A stretch of DNA of 64,000 nt from contig CANDGI010000008.1 in NCBI GenBank assembly GCA_947384285.1, positions 42,834-106,833 of the forward strand, read 5' to 3'. The translations under genes were made by a program, and so were the position numbers. Positions 31,934 through 41,565 of this stretch are shown here, in pieces (positions within the stretch are counted from its first letter, which is position 1; each line of letters begins with the position of its first letter). Under the pieces are notes generated by a model. That model was given only the letters and a program-made list of their open reading frames with translations, had not been told where the DNA came from and made no database searches. Origin of the DNA: an uncultured Lachnospiraceae bacterium (GTDB lineage: Bacteria > Bacillota > Clostridia > Lachnospirales > Lachnospiraceae).

Positions 31934-34844
31934 AATTGCAAATGAATTAAATATACAATCAAAAGATATCATAGAGTTTTTAAAAGAGAAAAATATTTTG
32001 AAAAAGACAGCAAGCAGCGCCATAGAAGGCGATGTGATTGATATGGTAAAAGGAAAGTTTATAAAGGGAAAACCAGAAAGGCAGGAACCAGAGACGGAGA
32101 AGAAAAAGGAAGCCGCAAAAGGAAAAGGAGCCCAGGCAGAAACTGCAAAGGAAGAAGCTTCAAAGCCCAGCCGGGAAGAACCAGCCAAAGCAGAGCATGG
32201 AAAGACAGAAGGAGGAAAAGCAGAAACAGTGAGAGAAAAAGAAGAAGCTGTGAAGCAAGAGAGTGGAAAAGAAGAAAGCGAACGTCCCAAGAAAAAATCC
32301 AGTATTACAGCGGTGTTTAATCCTCAGAACAGCAAGACAGCCCCAAAGCGTTCCGCAAAGCCCCAGGGAGAAAGAAATGGAAAACCCCAGGGCGACAGGA
32401 ATAACCGTTCCCAGGGAGAAAGAAGTGGAAAACCCCAGGGCGACAGGGGCAATCGTTTCCAGGGCGACAGAAACAGCCGTCCTCAGGGAAACCGCCCAGC
32501 AAAACCCTTGAATGGGGAAAAGAACATCCGGGCGCAAGAGGAACGGCCGGTAAGGCCTCAGGGAGATAGGAATAACAACCATCCCCAGGAAGACAGGAAC
32601 AGCCGTCCCCAGGGAGGAGATAGAAACAGCCGTCCCCAGGGGGACAGGAATAACCGTCCCCAGGGGGACAGGAACAGCCGTCCTCAGGGAGATAGAAGCG
32701 GAAGGTTCCAGGGGGACAGGAATAACCGTCCCCAGGGGGACAGGAACAGCCGTCCCCAGGGAGGAGATAGAAACAGCCGTCCCCAAGGCGACAGGAATAA
32801 CCGTCCCCAGGGCGACAGAAACAACCGCTCCTTCCAAAATGGGCGTCCGGGCCAGAAGAATCGTTTTGAGCAGGAAATCCATAAAATGAACCAGAACGCT
32901 CCGGTTTCTTCCATGGATGAAGCCAGAGGAAAAGAGAGTAGGGAGCGCGACAGCCGAAAAGGAAACAACCAGCGCCATGAAAAAGAGCTGATGGGCAAGA
33001 AGAAGGAACGTTTTGATAATCTGGAGAAAAAGACCAGAGGCAGGAAGCCCCAGCAGCCCCAGCAGCCGCCCAAGAAAGAGGAAGAAACCATCAAGACCAT
33101 TACAATTCCAGAAAAATTAACGATTCGGGAGCTGGCTGACCGTATGAAGATTCAGCCTTCTGCGATTATCAAGAAGCTGTTTTTACAGGGAGGGAAGATT
33201 GTAACAGTCAACAGCGAAATTGATTTTGCATCGGCAGAAGAGATTGCATTGGAATTTAACTGCATCTGCGAGCAGGAAGAAAAAGTGGATGTGATTGCAG
33301 AACTCCTGAAAGAAGAGGAAGAAGATGTATCCATCCAGGTAAAACGTCCGCCGGTTGTCTGCGTTATGGGACACGTAGACCATGGAAAAACCTCTCTTTT
33401 GGATGCTATCCGGGATACCCATGTGATTGACCGTGAAGCAGGCGGCATTACCCAGCATATCGGCGCTTATATGGTAGAGTGCAATGGGGAAAAGATTACA
33501 TTTTTGGATACGCCGGGCCATGAAGCTTTTACCGCAATGCGTATGCGCGGCGCCAATGCAACGGATATTGCCATCTTGGTGGTTGCGGCAGATGACGGCG
33601 TGATGCCCCAGACAGTAGAAGCTATCAGCCATGCCAAGGCAGCAGGGGTGGAAATTATTGTAGCCATCAACAAAATTGACAAGCCAAGCGCAAACATAGA
33701 GCGGGTAAAGCAGGAGCTGGCAGAATATGAACTGATTCCAGAGGATTGGGGCGGAAGCACCATTTTTGTACCAGTGTCCGCACATACCCACGAAGGAATT
33801 GATAATTTGCTGGAAATGATATTGCTGACAGCGGAAATCTGTGAATTAAAGGCCAATCCAAAGCGGAATGCAAGAGGGCTTGTCATTGAGGCCCAGCTGG
33901 ATAAGGGCAGAGGTTCCGTAGCCACTATTCTAGTTCAGAAGGGTACCTTGAAGGTGGGCCAGCCGGTTGCCTGCGGCAGCTGTTACGGAAAAGTCCGTGC
34001 CATGATTGATGACAAGGGCAGACGGGTGAAGGAAGCAGGACCTTCCACTCCGGTGGAAATATTAGGGTTGAATAATGTGCCCAATGCCGGGGAAATCTTT
34101 GTATGTACGGATTCAGAAAAAGAAGCCAAGAGCTTTGCAGAAACCTTTATTTCGGAAGGCCGGGAGAAGATGCTGGAAGAGACAAAATCCAGAATGTCAC
34201 TGGATGATTTGTTCTCACAGATTCAGTCCGGTAATATCAAGGAACTTCCGATTATTGTAAAAGCAGACGTACAGGGTTCGGTGGAAGCAGTAAAGCAAAG
34301 CCTGGTAAAACTGTCGGATGAAGAGGTTGTGGTAAAGGTGATTCACGGCGGCGTAGGAGCCATCAACGAATCCGATGTAAGCTTAGCTTCCGCCTCCAAT
34401 GCGATTATTATTGGATTTAACGTGCGCCCGGACGCAACTGCAAAAGCAACTGCAGAACGGGAAGGCGTAGATATGAGGCTTTATAAGGTGATCTACAATG
34501 CTATTGAGGATGTCCAGGCGGCTATGAAAGGCATGCTTGACCCGGTATTTGAAGAAAAGGTTCTGGGTCATGCAGAGGTGCGTCAGATTTTCAAGGCGTC
34601 TGGTGTGGGAAATATTGCAGGCTCCTATGTTTTGGACGGTATTTTCCAAAGAGGCTGCAAGGTGCGCATCTCCAGAGGGGAAGAGCAGATTTTTGAAGGG
34701 GATTTGGCATCCCTGAAACGTTTTAAGGATGACGTAAAAGAAGTAAGGGCAGGGTATGAATGCGGCCTGGTCATCGAAGGGTTCAATGACATCCAGGAGC
34801 TGGATGTGATAGAAGCATTCACCATGGTGGAAGTGCCCAGATAG
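31911..34844 (+). CDS. infB: Translation initiation factor IF-2
   Basis: GTPase that places initiator tRNA on the ribosome. The N-terminal IF2_N domain (residues 1-55) is followed by a long low-complexity part: Lys/Glu/Ala-rich, then an Arg/Asn/Gln/Gly/Pro-rich repeat tract (about residues 140-310). A second IF2_N-like domain (near residue 395) leads into the G domain with [15 protein letters not shown] (G1), [12 protein letters not shown] (G3) and NKID (G4), and the C-terminal domains. At 977 residues it is long for the family because of the repeats. The start follows ACGGAGG and lies inside ylxQ. Confidence 0.97.
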   Translation: MAKVRIYEIANELNIQSKDIIEFLKEKNILKKTASSAIEGDVIDMVKGKFIKGKPERQEPETEKKKEAAKGKGAQAETAKEEASKPSREEPAKAEHGKTEGGKAETVREKEEAVKQESGKEESERPKKKSSITAVFNPQNSKTAPKRSAKPQGERNGKPQGDRNNRSQGERSGKPQGDRGNRFQGDRNSRPQGNRPAKPLNGEKNIRAQEERPVRPQGDRNNNHPQEDRNSRPQGGDRNSRPQGDRNNRPQGDRNSRPQGDRSGRFQGDRNNRPQGDRNSRPQGGDRNSRPQGDRNNRPQGDRNNRSFQNGRPGQKNRFEQEIHKMNQNAPVSSMDEARGKESRERDSRKGNNQRHEKELMGKKKERFDNLEKKTRGRKPQQPQQPPKKEEETIKTITIPEKLTIRELADRMKIQPSAIIKKLFLQGGKIVTVNSEIDFASAEEIALEFNCICEQEEKVDVIAELLKEEEEDVSIQVKRPPVVCVMGHVDHGKTSLLDAIRDTHVIDREAGGITQHIGAYMVECNGEKITFLDTPGHEAFTAMRMRGANATDIAILVVAADDGVMPQTVEAISHAKAAGVEIIVAINKIDKPSANIERVKQELAEYELIPEDWGGSTIFVPVSAHTHEGIDNLLEMILLTAEICELKANPKRNARGLVIEAQLDKGRGSVATILVQKGTLKVGQPVACGSCYGKVRAMIDDKGRRVKEAGPSTPVEILGLNNVPNAGEIFVCTDSEKEAKSFAETFISEGREKMLEETKSRMSLDDLFSQIQSGNIKELPIIVKADVQGSVEAVKQSLVKLSDEEVVVKVIHGGVGAINESDVSLASASNAIIIGFNVRPDATAKATAEREGVDMRLYKVIYNAIEDVQAAMKGMLDPVFEEKVLGHAEVRQIFKASGVGNIAGSYVLDGIFQRGCKVRISRGEEQIFEGDLASLKRFKDDVKEVRAGYECGLVIEGFNDIQELDVIEAFTMVEVPR
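32358..32838 (+). repeat. Degenerate 24-bp tandem repeats in infB coding RPQGDRNN-type octapeptides
   Basis: The translated units vary around [16 protein letters not shown] and RFQGDRNN, with occasional extra Gly (RPQGGDRNS). Some longer blocks are nearly identical at the DNA level (for instance around 32600-32680 and 32720-32800), a sign of recent slippage or unequal recombination. The region is expected to be disordered and RNA-friendly because of its Arg content. Confidence 0.85.
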
Positions 34845-34855
34845 AAAGGCAGAAT

Positions 34856-35218
34856 ATGAGAAAGAACAGCATTAAGAATACAAGAATCAATGGAGAGGTG
34901 CTGCGGGAACTGAGCAATCTCATCCGAGGAGAAATCAAGGATCCCAGGATTCATCCCATGACCTCTGTGGTAGCGGTAGAAGTGGCGCCGGATTTAAAAA
35001 CCTGCAAGGCGTATATCAGTGTATTAGGGGATGAAGCTGCCCAGGCAGATACGCTGGCTGGGTTAAAAAGCGCGGAAGGGTATATCCGCAGCAAGCTTGC
35101 AAAGAATATCAACCTGCGGAATACGCCGGAAATCCGGTTTGTGCTGGATCAGTCTATTGAATACGGCGTCAATATGTCCAAATTGATTGATGAAGTAAAT
35201 AAGCGGCAGGAGCCTTGA
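34856..35218 (+). CDS. rbfA: 30S ribosome-binding factor A
   Basis: 120-residue KH-fold protein for late 16S rRNA 5' end maturation and cold adaptation. Family motifs are RGEIKDPRIHPMTSVVAVEV near residue 23 and the C-terminal IRFVLDQSIEYGVNMSKLID. The start lies 11 bp after infB behind AAAGGC. The conserved order infB-rbfA-nrnA-truB supports the call. Confidence 0.95.
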   Translation: MRKNSIKNTRINGEVLRELSNLIRGEIKDPRIHPMTSVVAVEVAPDLKTCKAYISVLGDEAAQADTLAGLKSAEGYIRSKLAKNINLRNTPEIRFVLDQSIEYGVNMSKLIDEVNKRQEP

Positions 35219-35319
35219 CCTGGATAAACCGAAAAAGCATGATAAAAAAGTTTCCATTCTGTGCAGGAAGTTTTTCCCAGGCGCTGGATGGAGAAAAAGC
35301 AGATGGGAAGAATAAAGAT

Positions 35320-36285
35320 ATGAAAGATTTAGCATCACAGTTAGCCCAGGTGAAGACCGTTGCCATTGCCGGGCATGTAAGGCCGGATGGCGACTGCGTA
35401 GGCTCCTGCCTGGCAGTTTACAATTATATTGTTACCTGGTTTCCGCAGATAGAAGCAGATGTGTATTTGGAACCGATCCCAAATATTTTTAAATTTTTAA
35501 AGCACGCAGATAGGATACACAATACCTGTGAAAGCGATAAGGCTTATGACCTTTGCATTGTGCAGGATTGCGGAGATACCGGCCGCTTGGGTGAAGCGGT
35601 GAAATATTTTAACACTGCGAAGAAAACCATCTGCATTGACCACCATGTAAGCAATGGCAGCTTTGCAGATGAGAATTATGTTTTTCCAGAAAGAAGCTCC
35701 ACCTCTGAACTGATTTTTGAACTGTTGGAGGAGGAGCGGATTACAAAGGAAATTGCAGAATGCATTTATGTGGGAATGGTTCATGATACCGGCGTATTCC
35801 AATATTCCTGCACGTCTGCAAAGACCATGAATGCAGCAGGGATTTTAATGGAAAAGGGAATTGATTTCACAAAAATTGTGGATGATACCTTCTATACCAA
35901 GACCTTTGCCCAGAACAAAATTCTTGGCCAGGCTCTTTTGAACAGCCAGCTGTGTTTGGACGGCATGGTCATTGCTGCAGCGGTGACGAAGGAGGAAATG
36001 GAACGCTGCCAGGTTCTCCCCAAGCATCTGGACGGGATTGTCAGCCAGCTTCGGGTTACAAAAGGCGTAGAGGCCGCCATTTTCCTTTATGAAAATGAGG
36101 ATGGAACCTGGAAAATCAGCATGCGTTCCAACGGCAGAGTGAATGTGGCAGAAATTGCCGTGAAGTATCAGGGCGGCGGACATGTAAGGGCGGCAGGGGC
36201 TGCGATGGAAGGCAGCAGCCAGGAAGTAATCGAAACCCTTTGCCAGGATATGAAAAAGCAGCTGCCAGGAGCACAGAAGCTATGA
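35320..36285 (+). CDS. nrnA: DHH-family nanoRNase / pAp phosphatase (NrnA type)
   Basis: Degrades short RNA oligonucleotides and dephosphorylates pAp. The DHH domain has AGHVRPDGDCVGS near the N terminus, VQDCGDTGRLG near residue 75 and the signature CIDHHVSN near residue 107. The DHHA1 domain ends with KYQGGGHVRAAGA near residue 290. The ATG at 35320 gives 321 residues, the normal length. The frame is open back to 35215, but no ribosome site supports earlier starts and typical NrnA begins at this point. It overlaps truB by four bases. Confidence 0.9.
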   Translation: MKDLASQLAQVKTVAIAGHVRPDGDCVGSCLAVYNYIVTWFPQIEADVYLEPIPNIFKFLKHADRIHNTCESDKAYDLCIVQDCGDTGRLGEAVKYFNTAKKTICIDHHVSNGSFADENYVFPERSSTSELIFELLEEERITKEIAECIYVGMVHDTGVFQYSCTSAKTMNAAGILMEKGIDFTKIVDDTFYTKTFAQNKILGQALLNSQLCLDGMVIAAAVTKEEMERCQVLPKHLDGIVSQLRVTKGVEAAIFLYENEDGTWKISMRSNGRVNVAEIAVKYQGGGHVRAAGAAMEGSSQEVIETLCQDMKKQLPGAQKL

Positions 36286-37217
36286 TCAATGGAATTATCA
36301 ATGTGTATAAAGAAAAAGGATATACGTCCCATGATGTGGTGGCAAAGCTTAGAGGGATTTTAAAGCAGAAAAAAATTGGACATACAGGCACATTGGATCC
36401 AGAGGCGGAAGGAGTTTTGCCGGTCTGCCTTGGAAAAGCCACCAAAGTCTGCGGGCTGCTGACAGAAAAAGACAAGGTATATGAGGCGGTATTGCTGCTG
36501 GGAAGAACCACAGACACCCAGGATATCACAGGAACCATCCTGGAGGAAAAAAATGCTGCCTGCTCTGTGGAACAGGTGCAGGCAGCCCTTAAAATGTTTG
36601 AAGGCGCCCAGACCCAGATTCCGCCCATGTATTCTGCCTTAAAAGTAAATGGAAAAAAGCTTTGCGATTTGGCAAGGGCAGGCATTGAGGTGGAGCGGAA
36701 GCCCAGGGAGATTACCGTATTTTCTATCCAAATTAAGGAAACTGCACTGCCCAGGGTACGGATGCAGATACATTGTTCCAAAGGAACCTACATCCGGACC
36801 TTGTGCCATGATATAGGACAGGCATTGGGCTGTGGAGGATGTATGGAATCCCTGATTCGCACAAAGGCAGCGGGATTTGAGTTAAAGGACGCAGTAAAGC
36901 TTGAGGAAATCGAAGCCAGGGTACGGGCGGTAAGAGAAGGTGTTCCCCAGAGGGAATTGGCCAGGGAAGATTTGCAGGAGTTTGTGAGGAATACGGATTG
37001 GGTGTTTTTACAATATCCATCCGCTTCTGTGAAAGCCAGGTTTTCCAAATTTTTATATAACGGCAATTCTTTAAAGCCGGAGTGGCTGACGGAATGGAAA
37101 GAAGAGTATGAACAGGCCGTTTTGCGCCTTTACGATGAAAAGCAGTCCTTTGCAGGAATCTATCAATGGGATGAAACGCGCAGGGAAGTGAAACCCATCC
37201 GAATGTTCTTAGAGTGA
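36282..37217 (+). CDS. truB: tRNA pseudouridine(55) synthase
   Basis: Makes pseudouridine 55 in the T loop of tRNAs. The catalytic aspartate is in GHTGTLDPEAEGVLPVCLG near residue 40; other TruB motifs are PPMYSALKVNGKKLCDLAR and CSKGTYIRTLCHDIG. The ATG at 36282 is preferred because it overlaps the nrnA stop (ATGA) and matches family N termini (MINGIINVYKEKGYTSHDVV). The last 18 codons are part of a 55-bp tandem duplication whose second copy lies outside the gene (37217-37271). Confidence 0.95.
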   Translation: MINGIINVYKEKGYTSHDVVAKLRGILKQKKIGHTGTLDPEAEGVLPVCLGKATKVCGLLTEKDKVYEAVLLLGRTTDTQDITGTILEEKNAACSVEQVQAALKMFEGAQTQIPPMYSALKVNGKKLCDLARAGIEVERKPREITVFSIQIKETALPRVRMQIHCSKGTYIRTLCHDIGQALGCGGCMESLIRTKAAGFELKDAVKLEEIEARVRAVREGVPQRELAREDLQEFVRNTDWVFLQYPSASVKARFSKFLYNGNSLKPEWLTEWKEEYEQAVLRLYDEKQSFAGIYQWDETRREVKPIRMFLE

Positions 37218-37271
37218 TCAATGGGGTGAAATGCGCAGGGAAGCGAAACCCATCCGAATGTCCTTAGAGTG
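37162..37271 (+). repeat. 55-bp tandem duplication of the truB 3' end
   Basis: 37162-37216 and 37217-37271 are near-identical, differing at a few positions (for example ATGGGATGAAAC against ATGGGGTGAAAT). The junction falls exactly at the truB stop. A second imperfect duplication follows at about 37285-37365 (GAGCAAGGCCGCTGATGGA against GAGCAAGGCCATTGATAGA). Confidence 0.88.
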
Positions 37272-37373
37272 ACATTATTGCAAAAGAGCAAGGCCGCTGA
37301 TGGAGGGCTGGGCTGCAATTAGGAGCAAGGCCATTGATAGAAAACCAGGGCTGTCTGCAAGGAGGAACCCAAC

Positions 37374-38348
37374 ATGGAGTACATAAAGCAGAGTATTAAC
37401 TTTACAGTGAATGAGCCTACGGTGCTGTCTTTCGGCAAGTTCGACGGGCTTCACCGGGGGCATGAGCTGTTGATGGAATACATGGCAGAAAGGAAACGAG
37501 AAAGAAAAGAGCTTCGGGCAGTGGTGTTTACCTTTGACATACCGCCCAGGGAGCAGGTGCAGAATACAAGAGCCCAGGTGCTCACCACCAATCAGGAAAA
37601 AGTAAAGCTTTTCGAAAGCGTGGGCATTGATTATCTGATTGAGTGCCCCTTCACCAGGGAAATAATGTGTATGGAGCCGGAGGAATTTATTGACAAAATC
37701 GTAACTGCCCTGAATGTGGAATACATGGTGGTGGGAACGGATTTCCGGTTTGGCCACAAACGCCGGGGAGATTACCGGATGCTTCAGGCATTTGCAAAGC
37801 AGTATGGCTATGAACTGAAGGTAGTAGACAAGATCCAGGAGGAGGGCAGGGACATCAGCAGTACCTTTGTTCGGGAGGAAATTGCCGCAGGAAATATGGA
37901 AAGGGCAAACTGGCTCCTGGGGTATGAATTTTTTGTGGAGGGAACCGTTCTTCACGGGAAAAAAATGGGCAGATCCGTCCTTGGAATCCCTACCATCAAT
38001 TTGCTGCCGCCGGAGGAAAAACTGCTGCCGCTTTTTGGCGTATATGTGACGGTTACAGAATATCAAGGGAAAAAGTATCCGGGAATTACCAATGTAGGAT
38101 GCAAGCCCACTGTGGAAGGCAGACATCCGGCAGGAGTGGAGACCCATCTGTTTGACGTGTCAAAAGATTTTTATGGCGCAGAAGTAAAGGTAATGTTCCT
38201 TAGCCGGGTGCGGGAAGAACGTAAATTTAACAATCTGGAAATTTTAAAGGCTCAGATGGAGCGGGATATCCAGTTTGGAAGGGACTATTTTGAAACCAGC
38301 CGGCAAAGTGGATTTGCTGGTGGAAAAGGGAGAATACCATGGAATTAA
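37374..38348 (+). CDS. ribF: Bifunctional riboflavin kinase / FAD synthetase
   Basis: Converts riboflavin to FMN and FAD. The N-terminal adenylyltransferase domain has SFGKFDGLHRGHELLMEYM near residue 15 and the later DISSTFVREEIAAG. The C-terminal flavokinase domain has GRSVLGIPTINLLPP and PGITNVGCKPTV. The 324-residue length is normal. The start follows AAGGAGG. Its end overlaps the phosphate transporter gene by 10 bases. FMN and FAD supply fits the flavin load of Rnf and the oxidoreductases in this window. Confidence 0.95.
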   Translation: MEYIKQSINFTVNEPTVLSFGKFDGLHRGHELLMEYMAERKRERKELRAVVFTFDIPPREQVQNTRAQVLTTNQEKVKLFESVGIDYLIECPFTREIMCMEPEEFIDKIVTALNVEYMVVGTDFRFGHKRRGDYRMLQAFAKQYGYELKVVDKIQEEGRDISSTFVREEIAAGNMERANWLLGYEFFVEGTVLHGKKMGRSVLGIPTINLLPPEEKLLPLFGVYVTVTEYQGKKYPGITNVGCKPTVEGRHPAGVETHLFDVSKDFYGAEVKVMFLSRVREERKFNNLEILKAQMERDIQFGRDYFETSRQSGFAGGKGRIPWN

Positions 38349-39976
38349 TATTAACATTGCTGGGAGGCCTTGGACTGTTTTTATTCGGTATGAGTTTTAT
38401 GAGCCAGGGCTTACAGAAAGCGGCAGGGGCAAAGCTTAGGACTATTTTGGAGGCGATGACGAAAAATAAAATCATTGCAGTTCTGTTCGGAGCGTTGTTT
38501 ACTGCCATTATCCAGTCGTCCGGGGCAACCACAGTTATGGCAGTCAGTTTTGTAAATGCGGGGATTATGACCCTGTCCCAGTCAGTGGGAATTATTTTTG
38601 GAGCAAATATCGGTACAACGATTACGTCGCAGCTTGTTGCATTTAACCTGACAGGAATTGCGCCTTTTATTCTTTTTGTAGGAGCTGTTTTCATGATGTT
38701 TGGGAAGCATCCCATGGCAAAAAAGATCGGGGAAGTAATTCTGGGCTTTGGGGCGCTGTTTATGGGAATCAGCATGATGAAGGATTCCATGTCCGGTCTG
38801 CGGGAATACCAGAATGTGCTGAATATATTAGGAAGCTTAGGCAACCCGGTGCTTGGGATTCTTCTAGGCGTGGTGATTACGGTTATTGTACAAAGCTCGT
38901 CGGTAACGGTCAGCATTCTGCTTTTGATGGCAAGCCAGGGGCTGGTGGCGCTTCCGATTTGTTTTTATGTGGTGCTGGGCTGTAATATCGGTTCCTGTAC
39001 CCCGGCGGTTTTGGCAAGCCTGGATGCCAAGAAGGATGCAAAGCGCGCGGCGGCCATCCATGTAATGTTTAATGTGTTCGGCATGGTGATTATCGGAATT
39101 CTGCTGGCATTTGGAATGCAGTATTTCGAAAGCTTTATCCTGCGTATCTCCGGATCCGACGTGGGCCGGTGCGTGGCAAATGCAGATACTTTCTTCAAAA
39201 TTTTCCAGACGGTGATATTCCTGCCTGTGTCCAATCAGTTTGTGGCGCTGACGAAACGGCTGATACCAGGAGAAGACGTGGAGAAGAAAGAATACCAGTT
39301 TCTCTATATTGGGAAACAGAATATTTTCTCCCCTTCCACCGCAGTGGTGGAGACTACCCAGGAGATTGAGCGGATGGGGACTATGGCCCTTACCAATTTG
39401 AATCTTTCTATGGAAGCCTTTTTTGACGGGGATGAAGAGAAGATTACAAGAGTCTATGAAACAGAAAAGCAGATTGATTTCCTAAGCCATGAGCTGACAG
39501 ACTATCTGGTGAAGATAAACCAGCTTCAGCTTCCCGTTGTGGATGCCAAGCGTATCGGCGGATTGTTCCATGTGGTCAGCGATATTGAAAGAATCGGCGA
39601 CCACGCAGAAAATATTGCGGATTTTGCAGTAAAATGCAAGAATGAAAATCTGGGATTTACCAAAAAGGCGTCAAAGGAAATCCAGGAAATGCATAAAAAA
39701 GCTGCGGTGATTGTGGAGGAAGCCATGGAAATGTTTTTGACGATGGATGAAAAGAATCTACCGGATATTCTGCAGCTGGAAGAGAATATTGATTTGATGG
39801 AACGGGAACTGCAGCAGAACCATGTGAAGCGTATGGCAAAAGGAAAGTGCTCCCCAATGTCTGGAATTATTTTTACGGATTTGGTTACCGGGCTGGAGCG
39901 TGTGGCAGACCATGCCACCAATATTGCTTTTTCCATCCTGGATAAAGACCCAGAAGGGAAAAGCGCAGCCAGATAA
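38339..39976 (+). CDS. Na+/phosphate cotransporter with C-terminal PhoU-like domain (NptA family)
   Basis: 545-residue protein. The N-terminal membrane part has two inverted Na/Pi repeats with QSS motifs (AIIQSSGATTVMAVSF near residue 60; VIVQSSSVTVSILLLM near residue 182). The C-terminal cytoplasmic part (from about residue 335) is PhoU-like, with IERIGDHAENIADFA and LERVADHATNIAFSI metal-contact motifs. The family imports phosphate, or possibly other anions, with Na+. The start lies inside ribF behind GGAAAAGGGAG. No terminator is obvious before the next promoter. Confidence 0.92.
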   Translation: MELILTLLGGLGLFLFGMSFMSQGLQKAAGAKLRTILEAMTKNKIIAVLFGALFTAIIQSSGATTVMAVSFVNAGIMTLSQSVGIIFGANIGTTITSQLVAFNLTGIAPFILFVGAVFMMFGKHPMAKKIGEVILGFGALFMGISMMKDSMSGLREYQNVLNILGSLGNPVLGILLGVVITVIVQSSSVTVSILLLMASQGLVALPICFYVVLGCNIGSCTPAVLASLDAKKDAKRAAAIHVMFNVFGMVIIGILLAFGMQYFESFILRISGSDVGRCVANADTFFKIFQTVIFLPVSNQFVALTKRLIPGEDVEKKEYQFLYIGKQNIFSPSTAVVETTQEIERMGTMALTNLNLSMEAFFDGDEEKITRVYETEKQIDFLSHELTDYLVKINQLQLPVVDAKRIGGLFHVVSDIERIGDHAENIADFAVKCKNENLGFTKKASKEIQEMHKKAAVIVEEAMEMFLTMDEKNLPDILQLEENIDLMERELQQNHVKRMAKGKCSPMSGIIFTDLVTGLERVADHATNIAFSILDKDPEGKSAAR

Positions 39977-40067
39977 TATGTTTTGTGGATAACTGACATC
40001 CCTTAAAAAGGAAGTATAAATCGGTGTTGTGAATTTATACAAATATTACATAAATGTTACAAGAGCC

Positions 40068-40096
40068 TTGACAATGTAATTTTTAGTTGATATAAT
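40068..40096 (+). promoter_or_regulatory. Perfect-consensus sigma-A promoter
   Basis: TTGACA at 40068-40073, a 17-bp spacer, and TATAAT at 40091-40096, with an A/T-rich upstream region. It is the strongest promoter seen in the window and drives the NlpC/P60 gene starting at 40152. Confidence 0.9.
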
Positions 40097-40151
40097 TCAC
40101 CTGTAAATAGGAAAAATAACGGAAGATGTTAAGGTTTTTGGGAGGTTAAGA

Positions 40152-41174
40152 ATGAGGAACAGGTTAGGGAAAGCAATTGCAGCGTGTATCACCGGGGCAG
40201 TGGTTTTTGGCATGGTCCAGATGCCGGTGGAGGCGGCAAGAGGTGTGGAAGCAGGCGTGACTGTTATGCTGAATGAAAGCCTTGCAGCGGATATAGAAGC
40301 AGGCGGGACAGAGGTTGTGCAGGCTCCGGCAGCCATATGCGGTTACACCAACCTTGGAATTGCGCAGGTAGAGAATCATTTGAATATCCGGGAAGGAGCC
40401 GGAGAGGAATATGACTTGGTAGGAAAATTACCGGTAGATGCTGGATGTGAGATTTTATCCACAGAAGGAGAGTGGTATCAGATTCAATCCGGGAAGGTAA
40501 CCGGATATGTGAAAGGTGAATTTCTGCTGACAGGACAGGAAGCTGCAGACAGGGCGGATGAAGTAAAGTCTATCGTTGCCACTTCTGTGACCCAGACGTT
40601 GAATGCAAGAGTGGAGCCGAATACAGACTGTTCCATCTGGACAATGATTGCAGAGGGAGAAGAGCTGCAGCTGCTGGAGGATCAGGGCGAATGGCTGAAA
40701 GTGGACGTTGACGGCGATGAATGTTATATAGCAAGAGAATATGTGGAGCTGTCAGAGCAGCTTCCCAAGGCCATGACCATGACGGAGATCCGTTACGGGG
40801 AAGGCATTTCTGATGTGCGTGTGGATATGATTCAGTATGCCTGCCAGTTTGTAGGAAACCGTTATGTGTGGGGTGGTACAAGCCTTACCAATGGTGTGGA
40901 TTGTTCTGGGTTTACCATGCGGATTTATGAGAAATACGGTATTTACCTGCCGCATTCTTCCAGTGCCCAGTCGGGATATGGGACGAAGATAGACCCGTCG
41001 GAAGCGAAGCCTGGCGATTTGTTCTTCTATGGAAACGGCGGCGGAATCAACCATGTGGCAATGTATATCGGCAATGGACAGGTTGTGCATGCAAGCTCTG
41101 CAAAGACTGGAATTAAGATTTCCAATGCCTTTTACCGTACACCCATTTGTGTTACAAGGCTGATTAGCGATTAA
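40152..41174 (+). CDS. Secreted SH3-NlpC/P60 peptidoglycan endopeptidase
   Basis: 340 residues. A signal peptide (basic start, then ACITGAVVFGMVQ, cleavage near VEAAR) leads to two bacterial SH3 domains (about residues 65-125 and 138-198; LNIREGAGEEYDLVGKL and LNARVEPNTDCSIWTM). The C-terminal NlpC/P60 domain has catalytic Cys in NGVDCSGFTMRIYEKYG and His in NHVAMYIGNGQVVHAS. It cuts peptide bonds in peptidoglycan stems outside the cell. The start is behind GGGAGG. A very strong promoter and a terminator make it a single, highly expressed unit, consistent with a main cell-separation hydrolase. Confidence 0.94.
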   Translation: MRNRLGKAIAACITGAVVFGMVQMPVEAARGVEAGVTVMLNESLAADIEAGGTEVVQAPAAICGYTNLGIAQVENHLNIREGAGEEYDLVGKLPVDAGCEILSTEGEWYQIQSGKVTGYVKGEFLLTGQEAADRADEVKSIVATSVTQTLNARVEPNTDCSIWTMIAEGEELQLLEDQGEWLKVDVDGDECYIAREYVELSEQLPKAMTMTEIRYGEGISDVRVDMIQYACQFVGNRYVWGGTSLTNGVDCSGFTMRIYEKYGIYLPHSSSAQSGYGTKIDPSEAKPGDLFFYGNGGGINHVAMYIGNGQVVHASSAKTGIKISNAFYRTPICVTRLISD

Positions 41175-41183
41175 GCAGGATAG

Positions 41184-41246
41184 AAAGGTATAAGATATGT
41201 CATTTCCCCGAGGCAGGGGCTGCGTATCTTGTACCTTTCTTTTTTA
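41184..41246 (+). terminator. Terminator of the NlpC/P60 gene
   Basis: A 16-bp stem with wobbles (41184-41199 with 41223-41238) is followed by CTTTTTT. Confidence 0.88.
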
Positions 41247-41261
41247 GAAAATTTTCAATTG

Positions 41262-41453
41262 TTATTCTTTGATTTGATCAATATCGGTAAGATTTGCGCC
41301 CAAAAAATTTAAAATAGCTTTTAAAGATTTGTAGTCTTTTTTTAAGCCTTCATATGTTTTGGATGCATGTTGGTCTTTCGCATTTTTCATATGTGCCTGT
41401 ATTTCTAATGTTATTTTTGTTGGAATTTCCATGCTTTTATTATTGATAATCAT
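41262..41453 (-). CDS. Possible small helical protein, 63 residues
   Basis: Open frame on the minus strand coding a lysine-rich, probably helical protein (EIQAHMKNAKDQHASKTYEG and so on). The composition is protein-like, but no ribosome site precedes either the ATG at 41453 or the internal ATG at 41432. The first start codon lies inside the Fur-like box and promoter of feoAB, so transcription would be divergent from feoA. Unrecognised; it could be spurious. Confidence 0.3.
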   Translation of the reverse strand: MIINNKSMEIPTKITLEIQAHMKNAKDQHASKTYEGLKKDYKSLKAILNFLGANLTDIDQIKE

Positions 41454-41471
41454 TACTATTTAGAGTATAAT
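41443..41471 (+). promoter_or_regulatory. Promoter of feoAB
   Basis: TTGATA at 41443-41448, a 17-bp spacer, and TATAAT at 41466-41471. The leader contains a GC-rich hairpin around 41497-41520 (AGCCTGCC/GGCAGGCT). A Fur-like operator covers the -35. Confidence 0.8.
41444..41458. promoter_or_regulatory. Fur-type operator overlapping the feoAB -35
   Basis: TGATAAT-C-ATTACTA matches the 7-1-7 Fur motif (TGATAAT-N-ATTATCA) at 12 of 14 positions. Occupancy would block polymerase when iron is plentiful, which fits control of ferrous iron uptake genes. Confidence 0.65.
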
Positions 41472-41565
41472 CCTTACGGATGAATAAATATCCATGCAGC
41501 CTGCCAGAGCGGCAGGCTGAGCAAGGGATTTCCCTTACATACAAGACAGAAACGAGGGACAGCAT

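Noticed and set aside
32358-32838. Regularly spaced short repeats that could be mistaken for a CRISPR array
   Set aside because: They are in frame within infB, code repeated octapeptides, and have no unique spacers of constant length.
32160-32978. Minus-strand frame of 272 codons opposite infB
   Set aside because: It is the antisense reading of the infB repeat tract, giving low-complexity Val/Pro/Leu repeats with no start signal.
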